A stretch of DNA of 64,000 bases from Limnoglobus roseus (GTDB lineage: Bacteria > Planctomycetota > Planctomycetia > Gemmatales > Gemmataceae): NCBI RefSeq assembly GCF_008254045.1, contig NZ_CP042425.1:8384163-8448162 (forward strand). The letters run 5' to 3'. Under the pieces are notes generated by a model. The model was given only the letters and a program-made list of their open reading frames with translations. It had not been told where the DNA came from and ran no database searches. Positions 43,073 to 51,583 of this stretch are shown piece by piece. Every line of letters begins with the position of its first letter. Positions within the stretch are counted from its first letter, which is position 1. The position numbers and the translations under genes were made by a program.

Positions 43073-45979
43073 TCACGCCTTCATCAGCACCGCCCCTTCG
43101 CCGTTGCGGAGGGTGATCGACTGAATCACCGGGCCGAGAGTGCCGTCGGCGTTCACTTGTCGGTAGTTGCCGTTGAGTTGGTGCGTCGTCGCCGTCGCGT
43201 CGTCGGTCGTGCCGGTGCCCTGCCCCAGTGTGTACGACCGCGGCTTGAACAGCACCAGCGCGTCGTCGTACTCCCGCGAGAAAACCTTGTACGTTAGTTT
43301 CGCGTTCTGCGGGTCGGCCCCTTGGGCAAAGACCTGCATCGTGCCGGCCGGTTGGCCGACGTCTACGGTTGCCGCGGGGATCCACTTCTTCGACCACGCC
43401 GCAGCCGGGGCGTAGCCACCCCAGATCATCAGGTAGGTCTTCACCGGGTCGGCGAGCAGGTAGTAGTACGACAGCGTGCCGATCTGTGTCCGCGGGTCGG
43501 TCATATTCGCCACCGACCCAGGGTGCGAGTCGAGGATTACTTGCGTCGATCCGTCGCCGGCGTTCAGCCGTTGCTGGACCGTGTTGGCCACGTCGCCGAG
43601 TTGCGACCAGTTCGCGTCGTTGGGCCGCAAGAGGAACTCTTCCAGCGATGCACCAGCCGCCGCCGTCACGCCGGTCGCGTCGGTCCCACCGCCAGTGGTG
43701 TTCGCCAGAATGACCTTGCCCGGCGTCGCGTTGCGGATCGCCTGAATCACGCCCGCCATCTGCGCGGAGTACGTCGTCGTCGACTCCAGCACCGGCGTCG
43801 TGCCGACCGGGGACCGACCGCTGGCGTTGTCCATGAAGATGCCGTCGGCGATCGGGTTGGCCGCCAGCAGGGCCGCGTGAACGTCAGCCGCCCACGCCTT
43901 CACGCCGTCGGAGGTCGGGTTCGTGATGAACCGCATCTGCCCGTAGTACGGGTAGAACAGCCGCGACTCATAGGTGAACCGGGCGTCGAAACCGGTGCGG
44001 CGGTTGGCGTACTCTTGATCGTTCAGGTAGCCGTCGCCGTTGGCGTCCGCCTTTGCGTCGAAGGCGGGGATGGTGCCGGTCGTCTTGCCGTTCGCGCCGA
44101 CGTAGTCGCGGCCGAGGATCGTCTTCGCCTCCGGGGCTTGTGCCGCCGTGCCGGTCGTCGTGCGGAACCGGACGGCGTACAGGGGGTTGGTCGAACCGGC
44201 CGTCGCCGACGCCACCCAATCGGCCGGCGGATCGAACGTGATTTGCCCGTCCTTTTGAAGCCCCGTGGTCCCGTCGGCGAGCAGCGGCAGGGTCTTCCAC
44301 ACGGTCTGTCCCGCGGCGTTCGTGCCGGCCGCGTACTCCCACACGCCGGACCAACCGGCCTGCGGCGGGCGGGTGAGCGTGACGTTCAGTTCGCGGAACT
44401 TGTCGGGGAAACCGAGGGTGACCGCTTCGCCCGTGCCGCCGAAGGTGACGCCGACGTTCCGGCCACCCCGCGCGTTCGCGGTCAAATCGGTGACGGCCCC
44501 GCTGCCGTTGGCCGCCGCGCGGGACACGCTCCAGAACCAGTTCACCGGCTGCGACGACGGACTACTGCCGGTGAAGGCGGTCGCCTTGGAGACGTGGTAG
44601 AAAGCCGCCTCGCGGTCGAGGCCGTGCGCGTCGGCGTACTTCAGCCAGTTGGTGAGCAGGTCTTGGTAGAGGTTCGAGACGTTGCTGTAGAGGTACTTCG
44701 TCGAATCCGGGGCGACCTGTTCGAAGGTGTCGAAGTACTTCGGGTTCGGCACGATCAGGTCGATCGAGTTCGCCGCCAGGTCTTTTTCGAACTGACCGAT
44801 CGGCGTGTTGTCGTAGGCCAACTCCGCGAGTCGGATGTGCGTGTAGTGCTGAACCGGCGTCGGCGGCACGGCCGGCGGTGGAACGGCTGGGGGGACAACG
44901 GGCGGCACGACAATGGGCGGAACCGCAGGCGGCACGGTCGGAGGAACGACAACAGGTGGGACAACCGGAGGAACGTCGGGGACCGTAACCGGTGGCACGT
45001 CGGGGACCGTGACGGGAGGAACGACCGGCGGCACATCGGGGACCGTAACCGGAGGAACGTCGGGGACTGTCACCGGCGGGACGACCGGGGGCACGTCGGG
45101 AACTGTGACCGGGGGAACCGCGGGCGGCACGACCGGCGGAACTTCCACAACCGGGGGAACCGCGGGCGGGCTGACATCAACCGGCGGTGTTTCGTCCACC
45201 GGCGGCGGAACCACGACCGGCGGAACGGTCACGACGGGCGGGACTTCGACCGGCGGCGGAATCGGCGTCACCACGACCGGCGTGGCGTCGGAAGAGAATA
45301 CGCTAAAGTCGTCCACGTAGCCGGTGCCGTAAGGACCGGACTGACGGCCGATGCCGGCGAGCCCGGAACTCGGCTGCACGCTCACGGCCGTTGCCAGCAC
45401 GTCCACGGCGTCCGCCTGCCAGTGGCCGTCCGGGGCGAGGAACTCGCTGGTGTTCGCCCCCTGCACACGGACCGACACTTGGTCGCCGGTCATCTGCACG
45501 CGGACGTTCAGCCACGTCGTCGCGATCGGTTGCGTGGCCGCACTCGACGCGAGCACGTGTTCCATCCCGCCGATGGATTCCACGATGGAAACACTTCCCA
45601 CCGGGCCGACCGTCACGCCCACGTAGGACGCGCCGGCCGTGTCCAACCCGGCCCCGCGGGCGAACAGCAAGATCGGGGCTGGGTTGTCCGACAGGACGTA
45701 GGCTTGCACCGACACGTCGCCGGGGTTCACGGTACTCGTCCAGATACGGGACTGAACGCCGAGGGTGCCGTAGAGGGCGAGCGCTTGCTGGCCCGAGGTG
45801 GCGTGGTCGCGGTTGACGGCGGCGTAATCCGAGCCGTTGCTCGACCACTCCTGCCAGCCGCCGGGGGCGAATGGGAATGGGCTAGTGTCGAACGATTCGG
45901 TAAAGGCGACGGCAGGGGTCTCGCGGGCTTCGAGCGGCGCGCAGTGGGGCACAAACCGGCGGGCGGTCGTGGACGACAT
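43073..45979 (-). CDS. Large secreted protein: LamG-like domain, Val/Pro/Asp repeat, glycoside-hydrolase-like C-terminus
   Basis: 968 residues. It begins MSSTTARRFVPHCAPLEARE and continues TPAV, matching the LEDRTTPA export-type motif of the giant protein. Residues about 25-225 form a jelly-roll/LamG-like domain (SFDTSPFPFAPGGWQEW, GYVDDFSVFS). Residues about 233-376 are a low-complexity Val/Pro/Asp linker. Residues about 380-968 look like a TIM-barrel glycoside hydrolase with an EF-hand insert (DANGDGYLNDQE); possible acidic residues are in IADGIFMDNASG and LEEFLLRP, but the family is not established. Likely an exported polysaccharide-active or surface protein. Upstream on the same strand is pyk, with a terminator between. 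Confidence 0.75.
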   Translation of the reverse strand: MSSTTARRFVPHCAPLEARETPAVAFTESFDTSPFPFAPGGWQEWSSNGSDYAAVNRDHATSGQQALALYGTLGVQSRIWTSTVNPGDVSVQAYVLSDNPAPILLFARGAGLDTAGASYVGVTVGPVGSVSIVESIGGMEHVLASSAATQPIATTWLNVRVQMTGDQVSVRVQGANTSEFLAPDGHWQADAVDVLATAVSVQPSSGLAGIGRQSGPYGTGYVDDFSVFSSDATPVVVTPIPPPVEVPPVVTVPPVVVPPPVDETPPVDVSPPAVPPVVEVPPVVPPAVPPVTVPDVPPVVPPVTVPDVPPVTVPDVPPVVPPVTVPDVPPVTVPDVPPVVPPVVVPPTVPPAVPPIVVPPVVPPAVPPPAVPPTPVQHYTHIRLAELAYDNTPIGQFEKDLAANSIDLIVPNPKYFDTFEQVAPDSTKYLYSNVSNLYQDLLTNWLKYADAHGLDREAAFYHVSKATAFTGSSPSSQPVNWFWSVSRAAANGSGAVTDLTANARGGRNVGVTFGGTGEAVTLGFPDKFRELNVTLTRPPQAGWSGVWEYAAGTNAAGQTVWKTLPLLADGTTGLQKDGQITFDPPADWVASATAGSTNPLYAVRFRTTTGTAAQAPEAKTILGRDYVGANGKTTGTIPAFDAKADANGDGYLNDQEYANRRTGFDARFTYESRLFYPYYGQMRFITNPTSDGVKAWAADVHAALLAANPIADGIFMDNASGRSPVGTTPVLESTTTYSAQMAGVIQAIRNATPGKVILANTTGGGTDATGVTAAAGASLEEFLLRPNDANWSQLGDVANTVQQRLNAGDGSTQVILDSHPGSVANMTDPRTQIGTLSYYYLLADPVKTYLMIWGGYAPAAAWSKKWIPAATVDVGQPAGTMQVFAQGADPQNAKLTYKVFSREYDDALVLFKPRSYTLGQGTGTTDDATATTHQLNGNYRQVNADGTLGPVIQSITLRNGEGAVLMKA
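44850..45280 (-). repeat. Coding low-complexity Val/Pro/Asp repeat
   Basis: Repeats built on PPVTVPDVPPV and PPVVPP units; in the densest part (about 44950-45125) the 9-residue unit VPPVTVPDV recurs five times with a higher-order alternation. The DNA is a run of GGAACGTCGGGGACCGTAAC-like units. It forms an extended spacer between the two globular parts. Confidence 0.85.
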
Positions 45980-46134
45980 CCGTGACTCCTGGGGTGTCGA
46001 TCAATGGTGCGAGCCCCAAACGCCGACCCTCCCCCCGACAAATTGCTCGACGGGTGCGGTCAGATTTTGGGGCAGTCCTTGCCATCCTGTGTTCTGATAG
46101 CAATCGGCGTTCGCGTCCGAACGTCCGCAGGAAA

Positions 46135-46177
46135 CGAAGCGGGGTTCCGACAACCTCGTTGTCGGAACCCCGCTTCG
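46135..46177 (-). terminator. Hairpin terminator downstream of pyk
   Basis: CGAAGCGGGGTTCCGACAAC pairs exactly with GTTGTCGGAACCCCGCTTCG around a 3-base loop: 20 bp. Lies 33 bases after the pyk stop (minus strand) and before the large secreted-protein gene. No T-tract. Confidence 0.78.
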
Positions 46178-46209
46178 ACGCCGATAAGAGAACGAACCGC
46201 CGCGATGGA

Positions 46210-47649
46210 TTAAGGCTCCCAGGACGCCCCGTCTTCGCCGACCTTCACGACCCGCACCGTCGGACACCCCAGCCCCCCCTCGACGGCGTGGCCGGCCAGC
46301 ACGACCACGCGGCTGCCCACTTCAACGACCCCGGCCCGGTAAGCGTCGCGGACAGCCGCCTCCATCCGGTCTTCACCCGGCGCGAGCCACCCGAGGGGGA
46401 TGGGCTGGATCCCCCACACGAGCGACAGCCGCCGCGGGACCACATCGCCCGGCGCAAGCCCGACAATCCGCGCCCACGGCCGGTTCCGTGCCAACAGCCG
46501 GGCCGTGCGCCCCGTCAGCGTCGGGGTGAGGATCGCATCCGCCCCGACCGATTCCGCGAGGTCGCACGCCAACTGCGTGAGGTGGTCAATGATGTCGTTG
46601 ACGGGCTGAAACAGATTCCGGGCGGGACGAATGTACTTGCTCGATTGCAGGTGCTTCTCCGTTTCCTCGGCGATGCGGGCCATACACCTCACGGCCTCGA
46701 CGGGGAACTGCCCCACGGCCGTCTCGCCGGAGAGCATGACCGCGTCCGTGCCGTCGAATATGGCGTTCGACACGTCGCTCGCCTCGGCCCGCGTCGGCCG
46801 GGGGTTCTTCTGCATGGAATCGAGCATGTCGGTGGCCGTGATGACCGGCTTGCCGCGCAGCCGGGCTTCCAGGATGAGTTGCTTCTGCGCCATCGGCACT
46901 TGTTCCAGGGGAATCTCGACGCCGAGGTCGCCCCGAGCGACCATGATGCCGTCGAACGCCTGGATGATCGCGGCGGCCCGGGCGACGGCTTCCGGCCGTT
47001 CCATCTTCGCCAACACCGGGCCGCGGTAGCCGAACTTGCCGGCCGCCTCCCGCAACTCGTCGGCCGCCGACGCCTCCCGCACGAACGAGAGCGCCAGCCA
47101 GTCGGCCTGGGCTTTCACCGCCACTTCGATGGCCAACCGGTCGCGGTCGGTCACGCCCGAGATGCTCAACGGCGTGTCCGGCAGGTTGATCCCCTTGTTC
47201 GGCTTCAGCACTCCGCCGACGAGAACCCGTGCGAACAGTCGCCCGCCGTCGGCCTTCTCCGCTTCCAGTTGCAACCGCCCGTCGTCGAGCAGAACCCGTT
47301 GGCCGGGCCGCACGTCCGCGAGGCACTCCGGTTCGGTGATGACGACGTCGTCCAGGTGAACGGCCTTCTCGCTCAGGGAGAACGTCAGTTCGCCGCCGAC
47401 CGGGAGGGGCCGTTCCGCCGTGATCTTGCACCGCAGCTTCGGCCCCGGCAGGTCCGCGAGGACGGCCGTCACCTTCCCGACCCGCCGCGATGCGTCGCGG
47501 AAGCGGGCCACCCGTGCGAGGTGTTCGTCGGCCGCCCCGTGCGAGAAGTTGATCCGGGCCACGTCCACCCCGGCCCGCAGCACGGCTTCGAGCGTGGCGG
47601 GGTCGTCCGTCGCTGGCCCGAGCGTGGCGACAATCTTCGTTCGACGCAT
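46210..47649 (-). CDS. pyk: Pyruvate kinase
   Basis: 479 residues from the ATG at 47649 (GGAAAG about 7 bases upstream); a GTG at 47682 would extend it by 11 residues. Last step of glycolysis. Motifs: RRTKIVATLGPA start, ARINFSHG, the active-site lysine region PVLAKMERPEAV, MVARGDLGVEIP, and the ATDMLDSM and MLSGETAVGQFP signatures. The B domain and C-domain (GRTARLLARNRPWARIV) are present. Divergent from the EF-hand propeller gene. Confidence 0.95.
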   Translation of the reverse strand: MRRTKIVATLGPATDDPATLEAVLRAGVDVARINFSHGAADEHLARVARFRDASRRVGKVTAVLADLPGPKLRCKITAERPLPVGGELTFSLSEKAVHLDDVVITEPECLADVRPGQRVLLDDGRLQLEAEKADGGRLFARVLVGGVLKPNKGINLPDTPLSISGVTDRDRLAIEVAVKAQADWLALSFVREASAADELREAAGKFGYRGPVLAKMERPEAVARAAAIIQAFDGIMVARGDLGVEIPLEQVPMAQKQLILEARLRGKPVITATDMLDSMQKNPRPTRAEASDVSNAIFDGTDAVMLSGETAVGQFPVEAVRCMARIAEETEKHLQSSKYIRPARNLFQPVNDIIDHLTQLACDLAESVGADAILTPTLTGRTARLLARNRPWARIVGLAPGDVVPRRLSLVWGIQPIPLGWLAPGEDRMEAAVRDAYRAGVVEVGSRVVVLAGHAVEGGLGCPTVRVVKVGEDGASWEP

Positions 47650-47861
47650 GGTAGGCTTTCCAGAGGTGGGACGAGAGGTCACGGTTGGTTTACGAATTCG
47701 GCACGACTGGGTGCGAAGGTTGTGGCCCGCGGGCCGAGAAGTTTCCGTGTAAGGGCCGGCCGCCCTGCCCGGTAAACCTTCTTCGTTCTCCCGGCCGAGA
47801 CTCCACGCCCCGGCCCATGTCTGGTGTTCGCGTCCGTTCTCTGGTTCGAGCGAGGTGAGAG

Positions 47862-49301
47862 ATGGTCAAGTCTACGGCCGTTGTCGTTCTGTTCGCGTGT
47901 TCGCTATCGTTATTGCCCGCCTCGGATCCGGCAGTGTGGCCGCAGTTCCGCGGCCCGAACGGGTCGGGAGTTGCCGACACGGAGAAGCCGCCGGTGGAGT
48001 TCGGCCCCGAAAAAAATCTCAAGTGGAAGGTGCCCGTCCCGTCGGGCATGTCGTCGCCGGTAATCTTCGGCGACAAGCTCTACCTGACGGCGTTCGATGG
48101 CGGCAAACTGTTGACGATCGCCTACGCGATCGCCGACGGCAAGGAACTGTGGCGGGCCGAATCGCCGGCGGCCAAGATCGAAGGCTACCACAAGACGGAA
48201 GGCAGCCCGGCGTCGTCGAGCGTAGCGACGGACGGCAAGGTCGTGATCTCCTACTTCGGCTCGTGCGGCGTGTTCGCCCACGACACCGCCGGCAAGCCGC
48301 TCTGGAAGTACGAACTGCCGATGGCCGTGACCGCCGCCGACTTCGGCACCGGCGTTTCCCCCGTCCTCGTAGACGGGCTGGTGGTGCTCCAACGGGACGA
48401 CCTCAAGGACCCGAAGATCATCGCCATCGACGCCGCGACCGGGTCGCGGGTGTGGGAGAAGAAGCGGCAGTCGCCGCAGAGTTACGGCACCCCGGCGGTG
48501 TGGGACACGGCCGGCGGCAAGCAAGTCGTCACCCCCGGTTACGGCCGCATGGTCGCCTACGACCTGAAGACCGGCGACGAGAAGTGGAGCGTGGCCGGCA
48601 TGCCGTCGGCCGCGTGTACGACGCCCGTCGTCGGCGACGGCATACTCCTGTTCGCCGGGTGGTCGCCGGGCGACTCTGAGGACAAGGAGTTCAAGTTCCC
48701 GACCTACGACGAGTTGTTGAAGCAGGGCGACGCCGACAAGGACGGGGCGATCAGCAAGGAGGAGTCGGAGAACACCTTCCTGAAGGGTTTCTTCGACAAC
48801 AACGACACGAACAAGGACGGCAAGCTGACCCGCGACGAGTGGGACGCGCAGATCAAATTCATGAGCGCCGCCAAGAACGGGGCGTTCGCGGTGAAGGCCG
48901 GTGGCACCGGCGACGTGACCAAGACGCACGTCCTATGGCGGAAGACGAAGGGCTTGCCCTACGTGCCGAGCGCCGTGCTCTACAAGGGGCAGTACTTCAT
49001 GGTGAAGGACGGCGGCCTCGTGACCGCTTATGACCCGAAGACCGGCAAGGAAATCTTCGTGCAGGAGCGGGTTGCCGCCGCCGGCCGGTACTACGCCTCG
49101 CCGGTCGCGGCCAACGGCCACATCTACACCGTGACCCTCGACAACGGCACCTTCACCGTCTTCAAGGCTGGCGAGGAAGTGCCCGACCCGGTGGCGAAGA
49201 ACCCGCCACTCGGCGAGCGGGTGGCGGCAACGCCGGCGATTGCGGCCAACACCCTCTACGTGCGGTCGGCCAACCACCTGTGGGCGTTCGCCGAGAAGTA
49301 A
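47862..49301 (+). CDS. Secreted PQQ-like beta-propeller with inserted EF-hand pair
   Basis: 479 residues; GAGGTGAG precedes the ATG. The signal peptide MVKSTAVVVLFACSLSLLPA is followed by VWPQFRGPNGSGV, as in the paralogue at 27907. Blade motifs YDLKTGDEKW, IDAATGSRVW and YDPKTGKEIF mark the propeller. Between blades, residues about 285-330 contain two EF-hand loops, DADKDGAISKEE and NDTNKDGKLTRDE, each with the full DxDxDG-x-I/L pattern, so calcium probably controls or stabilises the insert. Enzymatic activity is not evident. Ends at a perfect hairpin. Confidence 0.87.
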   Translation: MVKSTAVVVLFACSLSLLPASDPAVWPQFRGPNGSGVADTEKPPVEFGPEKNLKWKVPVPSGMSSPVIFGDKLYLTAFDGGKLLTIAYAIADGKELWRAESPAAKIEGYHKTEGSPASSSVATDGKVVISYFGSCGVFAHDTAGKPLWKYELPMAVTAADFGTGVSPVLVDGLVVLQRDDLKDPKIIAIDAATGSRVWEKKRQSPQSYGTPAVWDTAGGKQVVTPGYGRMVAYDLKTGDEKWSVAGMPSAACTTPVVGDGILLFAGWSPGDSEDKEFKFPTYDELLKQGDADKDGAISKEESENTFLKGFFDNNDTNKDGKLTRDEWDAQIKFMSAAKNGAFAVKAGGTGDVTKTHVLWRKTKGLPYVPSAVLYKGQYFMVKDGGLVTAYDPKTGKEIFVQERVAAAGRYYASPVAANGHIYTVTLDNGTFTVFKAGEEVPDPVAKNPPLGERVAATPAIAANTLYVRSANHLWAFAEK

Positions 49302-49317
49302 CCTGGGGCCAACCCCT

Positions 49318-49347
49318 GAAGCGAGCGGGCGAACGCCCGCTCGCTTC
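49318..49347 (+). terminator. Hairpin terminator after the EF-hand propeller gene
   Basis: GAAGCGAGCGGGCG / CGCCCGCTCGCTTC, 14-base perfect stem with a 2-base loop and GTTTCG after it. Precedes the Ser/Thr kinase gene. Confidence 0.75.
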
Positions 49348-49437
49348 GTTTCGTCGAACTCGTTAGCCGCTTATGAGTCCCGTTGGTGTGCCCGTCACCG
49401 TTTCGTTAGACTGAAGGCACCCCAGGGAAGCGACCAC

Positions 49438-51546
49438 ATGCACAGCACGACCGACCGCGACCCGCTCGATCTCGTGGCGGAGGAGTTCGCCGAGCGTTGC
49501 CGCCGCGGCGAGACGCCGTCCGTCGGGGCGTTCACGGCGAAGTACCCGGAGTTGGCCGACGACCTGAAGGAACTGCTGCCGGCCGTAGCGCAAATGGAGA
49601 TGTTGAAGCGGCACCGCAGTCCGTCGCTGCCGACGGTGATGCCGCTCGCCCCGGAGATGCCGGAGAAGCTCGGCGACTACCGCCTCGTGCGGGAACTCGG
49701 CCGCGGCGGCATGGGCGTCGTCTACGAGGCCGTGCAGGAATCGCTCGGCCGGCGGGTCGCGCTGAAGGTGCTCCCGACCGGGGCCGGCCGCAACGAGGCG
49801 GTTCGCCGCGAGCGATTTTTGCGCGAGGCGCAGGTCGCCGCGCGGCTCCACCACACGAACATCGTGCCAGTCTTCGGCGTCGGCGAGGAGAACGGCACGC
49901 CCTACTTCGTCATGCAGTACATCCCGGGGTGCGGGCTGAACGACATCATCACCGGCTGGCGGGCGAGGTCGGACGAGCTAACGGCGTCGAAGGTACTCGT
50001 GCGGCCGAACGACTGGCGGCGGATCGCCGACATCGGCGCGGCCGCCGCCGACGCCCTTCAGTACGCGCACGAACAGGGCGTCCTGCACCGCGACGTGAAG
50101 CCGGGGAATCTCCTCCTCGACCACCACGGCACCGTCTGGATGGCCGACTTCGGCCTCGCGAAGTTCACCGAGCACGATTCGCTCACGGCCACCGGCGACC
50201 TGCTCGGCACGATCCCGTACATGCCCCCGGAAGCCCTGCACGGCCACGCCGACGCGCGGACCGACGTGTACGGCCTCGGTATGACGCTGTACGAACTGGC
50301 GACCGGCACGATGCCGTTCGACGACTCGAACCCGGCGATCCTGATCCGCAACATCGGCGAGAAAAGCCCGCCGACGCCGCGGGCGCTGAACCCCCGCATC
50401 CCGCGCGACCTGGAAACGATCATCCTCAAGGCCATCGCCCGCGAGCCGGCCCGCCGCTACGCCTCGGCCGAAGAGTTAGAGAAAGACCTCGACGCCTTCC
50501 TCCACGACGAGCCGATCCGCGCGCGGCGGTCGTCGTTCGTGCAGCGCGGCTGGCTTTGGGCGAAGCGGAACCCGATCCTCGCGATGCTCTCAGCGGTCAC
50601 GGCGGGGGCGCTCGTTTTCGCCGTCGCTGTCGGCTGGATGAGCTACAGCCGCACGCGGGCGGCCCTGGCGAACGAGACGAAGTTGTTGAACGAAGCCAAC
50701 GATGCGAACAAGAAGCTGGCCGAGAACTTAAACCTGTCGTTCGCCGCGTTCGAGTCGGTGTTCGAAGCGGCCGGCGGCGAACCGTTCGGTCCGGATCGCC
50801 CATCGTTTATGAACCGTGGCGGCCCGAACGGCGACCGTGGTGGGCCGAACGGCGACGGCCAACGAGGGGGCGGCGGGCCAAACGGCGACGGCGGGCGTGG
50901 GGGCGGCGGCAACCGGCAGCCCCGCGACGGAGGCGGAGGCGGCCGCGGACCGGACGGCGACGGTCAGCGGGGGCGGCCGTTCGGCGGGGGCGGCGGCCCA
51001 ATGCCGACCGGCGATCCGGCCGCGATGTTGGAGGCGGTCTTGACCTTCTATGAAAAGTTCGCCGAGCAGAACGCCGCGAACCCGGCGCTCCACGGGGACG
51101 CCGCGAAGTCGCTGAAGTTTCAGCTCGATGCCGCACGGGCGTACCGCAAGGTTGGGCAGTTGAATGCGTTCCTCCAGCGGAACGAGAAAGCCGAGACGGC
51201 CCTGAAACGGTCCCTGGCGATGCTGACCGACCTGTCGCGGCAGTATTCAGACTCGCCCGAGGTACTCCGAGAGTCGGCCATGACGATCGGATTCATGCCG
51301 GTGGTCAAAACAGGCGACCCGGCCTTCGCCGAACGGTACGACGTGCTGCGGCGGGCGGCCGAGTACGCCGAGGGAGGGCCGCCGTTGCCCCCCGGCGTCT
51401 ACTGGTTGCTCGGGAAAATGGCCGAGTCGACGGGCGACGCGGTGCTGGCGAAGGCCGCGAAAGATCGCATCGGCAAATGGCAGGCCCCCCCGAACTGGCC
51501 GTGGAACAACCGCGCGCCGGATGAACCCGACCGCCGCCGGCCGTAG
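49438..51546 (+). CDS. Membrane-anchored Ser/Thr protein kinase
   Basis: 702 residues from the ATG at 49438; the preceding frame is unlikely. A helical N-terminal segment (EFAERCRRGETPSVGAFTAK, residues 15-60) is usual in planctomycete kinases. The kinase domain (about 80-350) has LGRGGMGVVYEA, VALKVL with the catalytic lysine, HRDVKPGNLLL (Asp219), DFGLAKF and MPPEAL, so it should be active. A transmembrane helix follows at about 379-403. The outside part holds a Gly/Asn/Asp-rich stretch (about 460-520) and a helical C-terminus of TPR-like character. Probably relays an envelope signal; partners unknown. mgtE starts 37 bases later. Confidence 0.9.
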   Translation: MHSTTDRDPLDLVAEEFAERCRRGETPSVGAFTAKYPELADDLKELLPAVAQMEMLKRHRSPSLPTVMPLAPEMPEKLGDYRLVRELGRGGMGVVYEAVQESLGRRVALKVLPTGAGRNEAVRRERFLREAQVAARLHHTNIVPVFGVGEENGTPYFVMQYIPGCGLNDIITGWRARSDELTASKVLVRPNDWRRIADIGAAAADALQYAHEQGVLHRDVKPGNLLLDHHGTVWMADFGLAKFTEHDSLTATGDLLGTIPYMPPEALHGHADARTDVYGLGMTLYELATGTMPFDDSNPAILIRNIGEKSPPTPRALNPRIPRDLETIILKAIAREPARRYASAEELEKDLDAFLHDEPIRARRSSFVQRGWLWAKRNPILAMLSAVTAGALVFAVAVGWMSYSRTRAALANETKLLNEANDANKKLAENLNLSFAAFESVFEAAGGEPFGPDRPSFMNRGGPNGDRGGPNGDGQRGGGGPNGDGGRGGGGNRQPRDGGGGGRGPDGDGQRGRPFGGGGGPMPTGDPAAMLEAVLTFYEKFAEQNAANPALHGDAAKSLKFQLDAARAYRKVGQLNAFLQRNEKAETALKRSLAMLTDLSRQYSDSPEVLRESAMTIGFMPVVKTGDPAFAERYDVLRRAAEYAEGGPPLPPGVYWLLGKMAESTGDAVLAKAAKDRIGKWQAPPNWPWNNRAPDEPDRRRP

Positions 51547-51583
51547 ACTGTAGAGTGATTCAACATCCCCAGGTTTTCGCACC

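Noticed and set aside
44850..45280. Possible CRISPR-like array because of regular DNA repeats
   Set aside because: Repeats are in frame, without unique spacers of constant length, and encode the VPPVTVPDV unit.
43322..45985. Plus-strand open frame of 887 codons
   Set aside because: Antisense to the 968-residue secreted protein; low-complexity Arg/Asp/His translation typical of a shadow frame.
45980..47775. Plus-strand open frame across pyk
   Set aside because: Antisense to pyruvate kinase; the real content of 45980-46209 is a terminator hairpin and the promoter of the secreted-protein gene.
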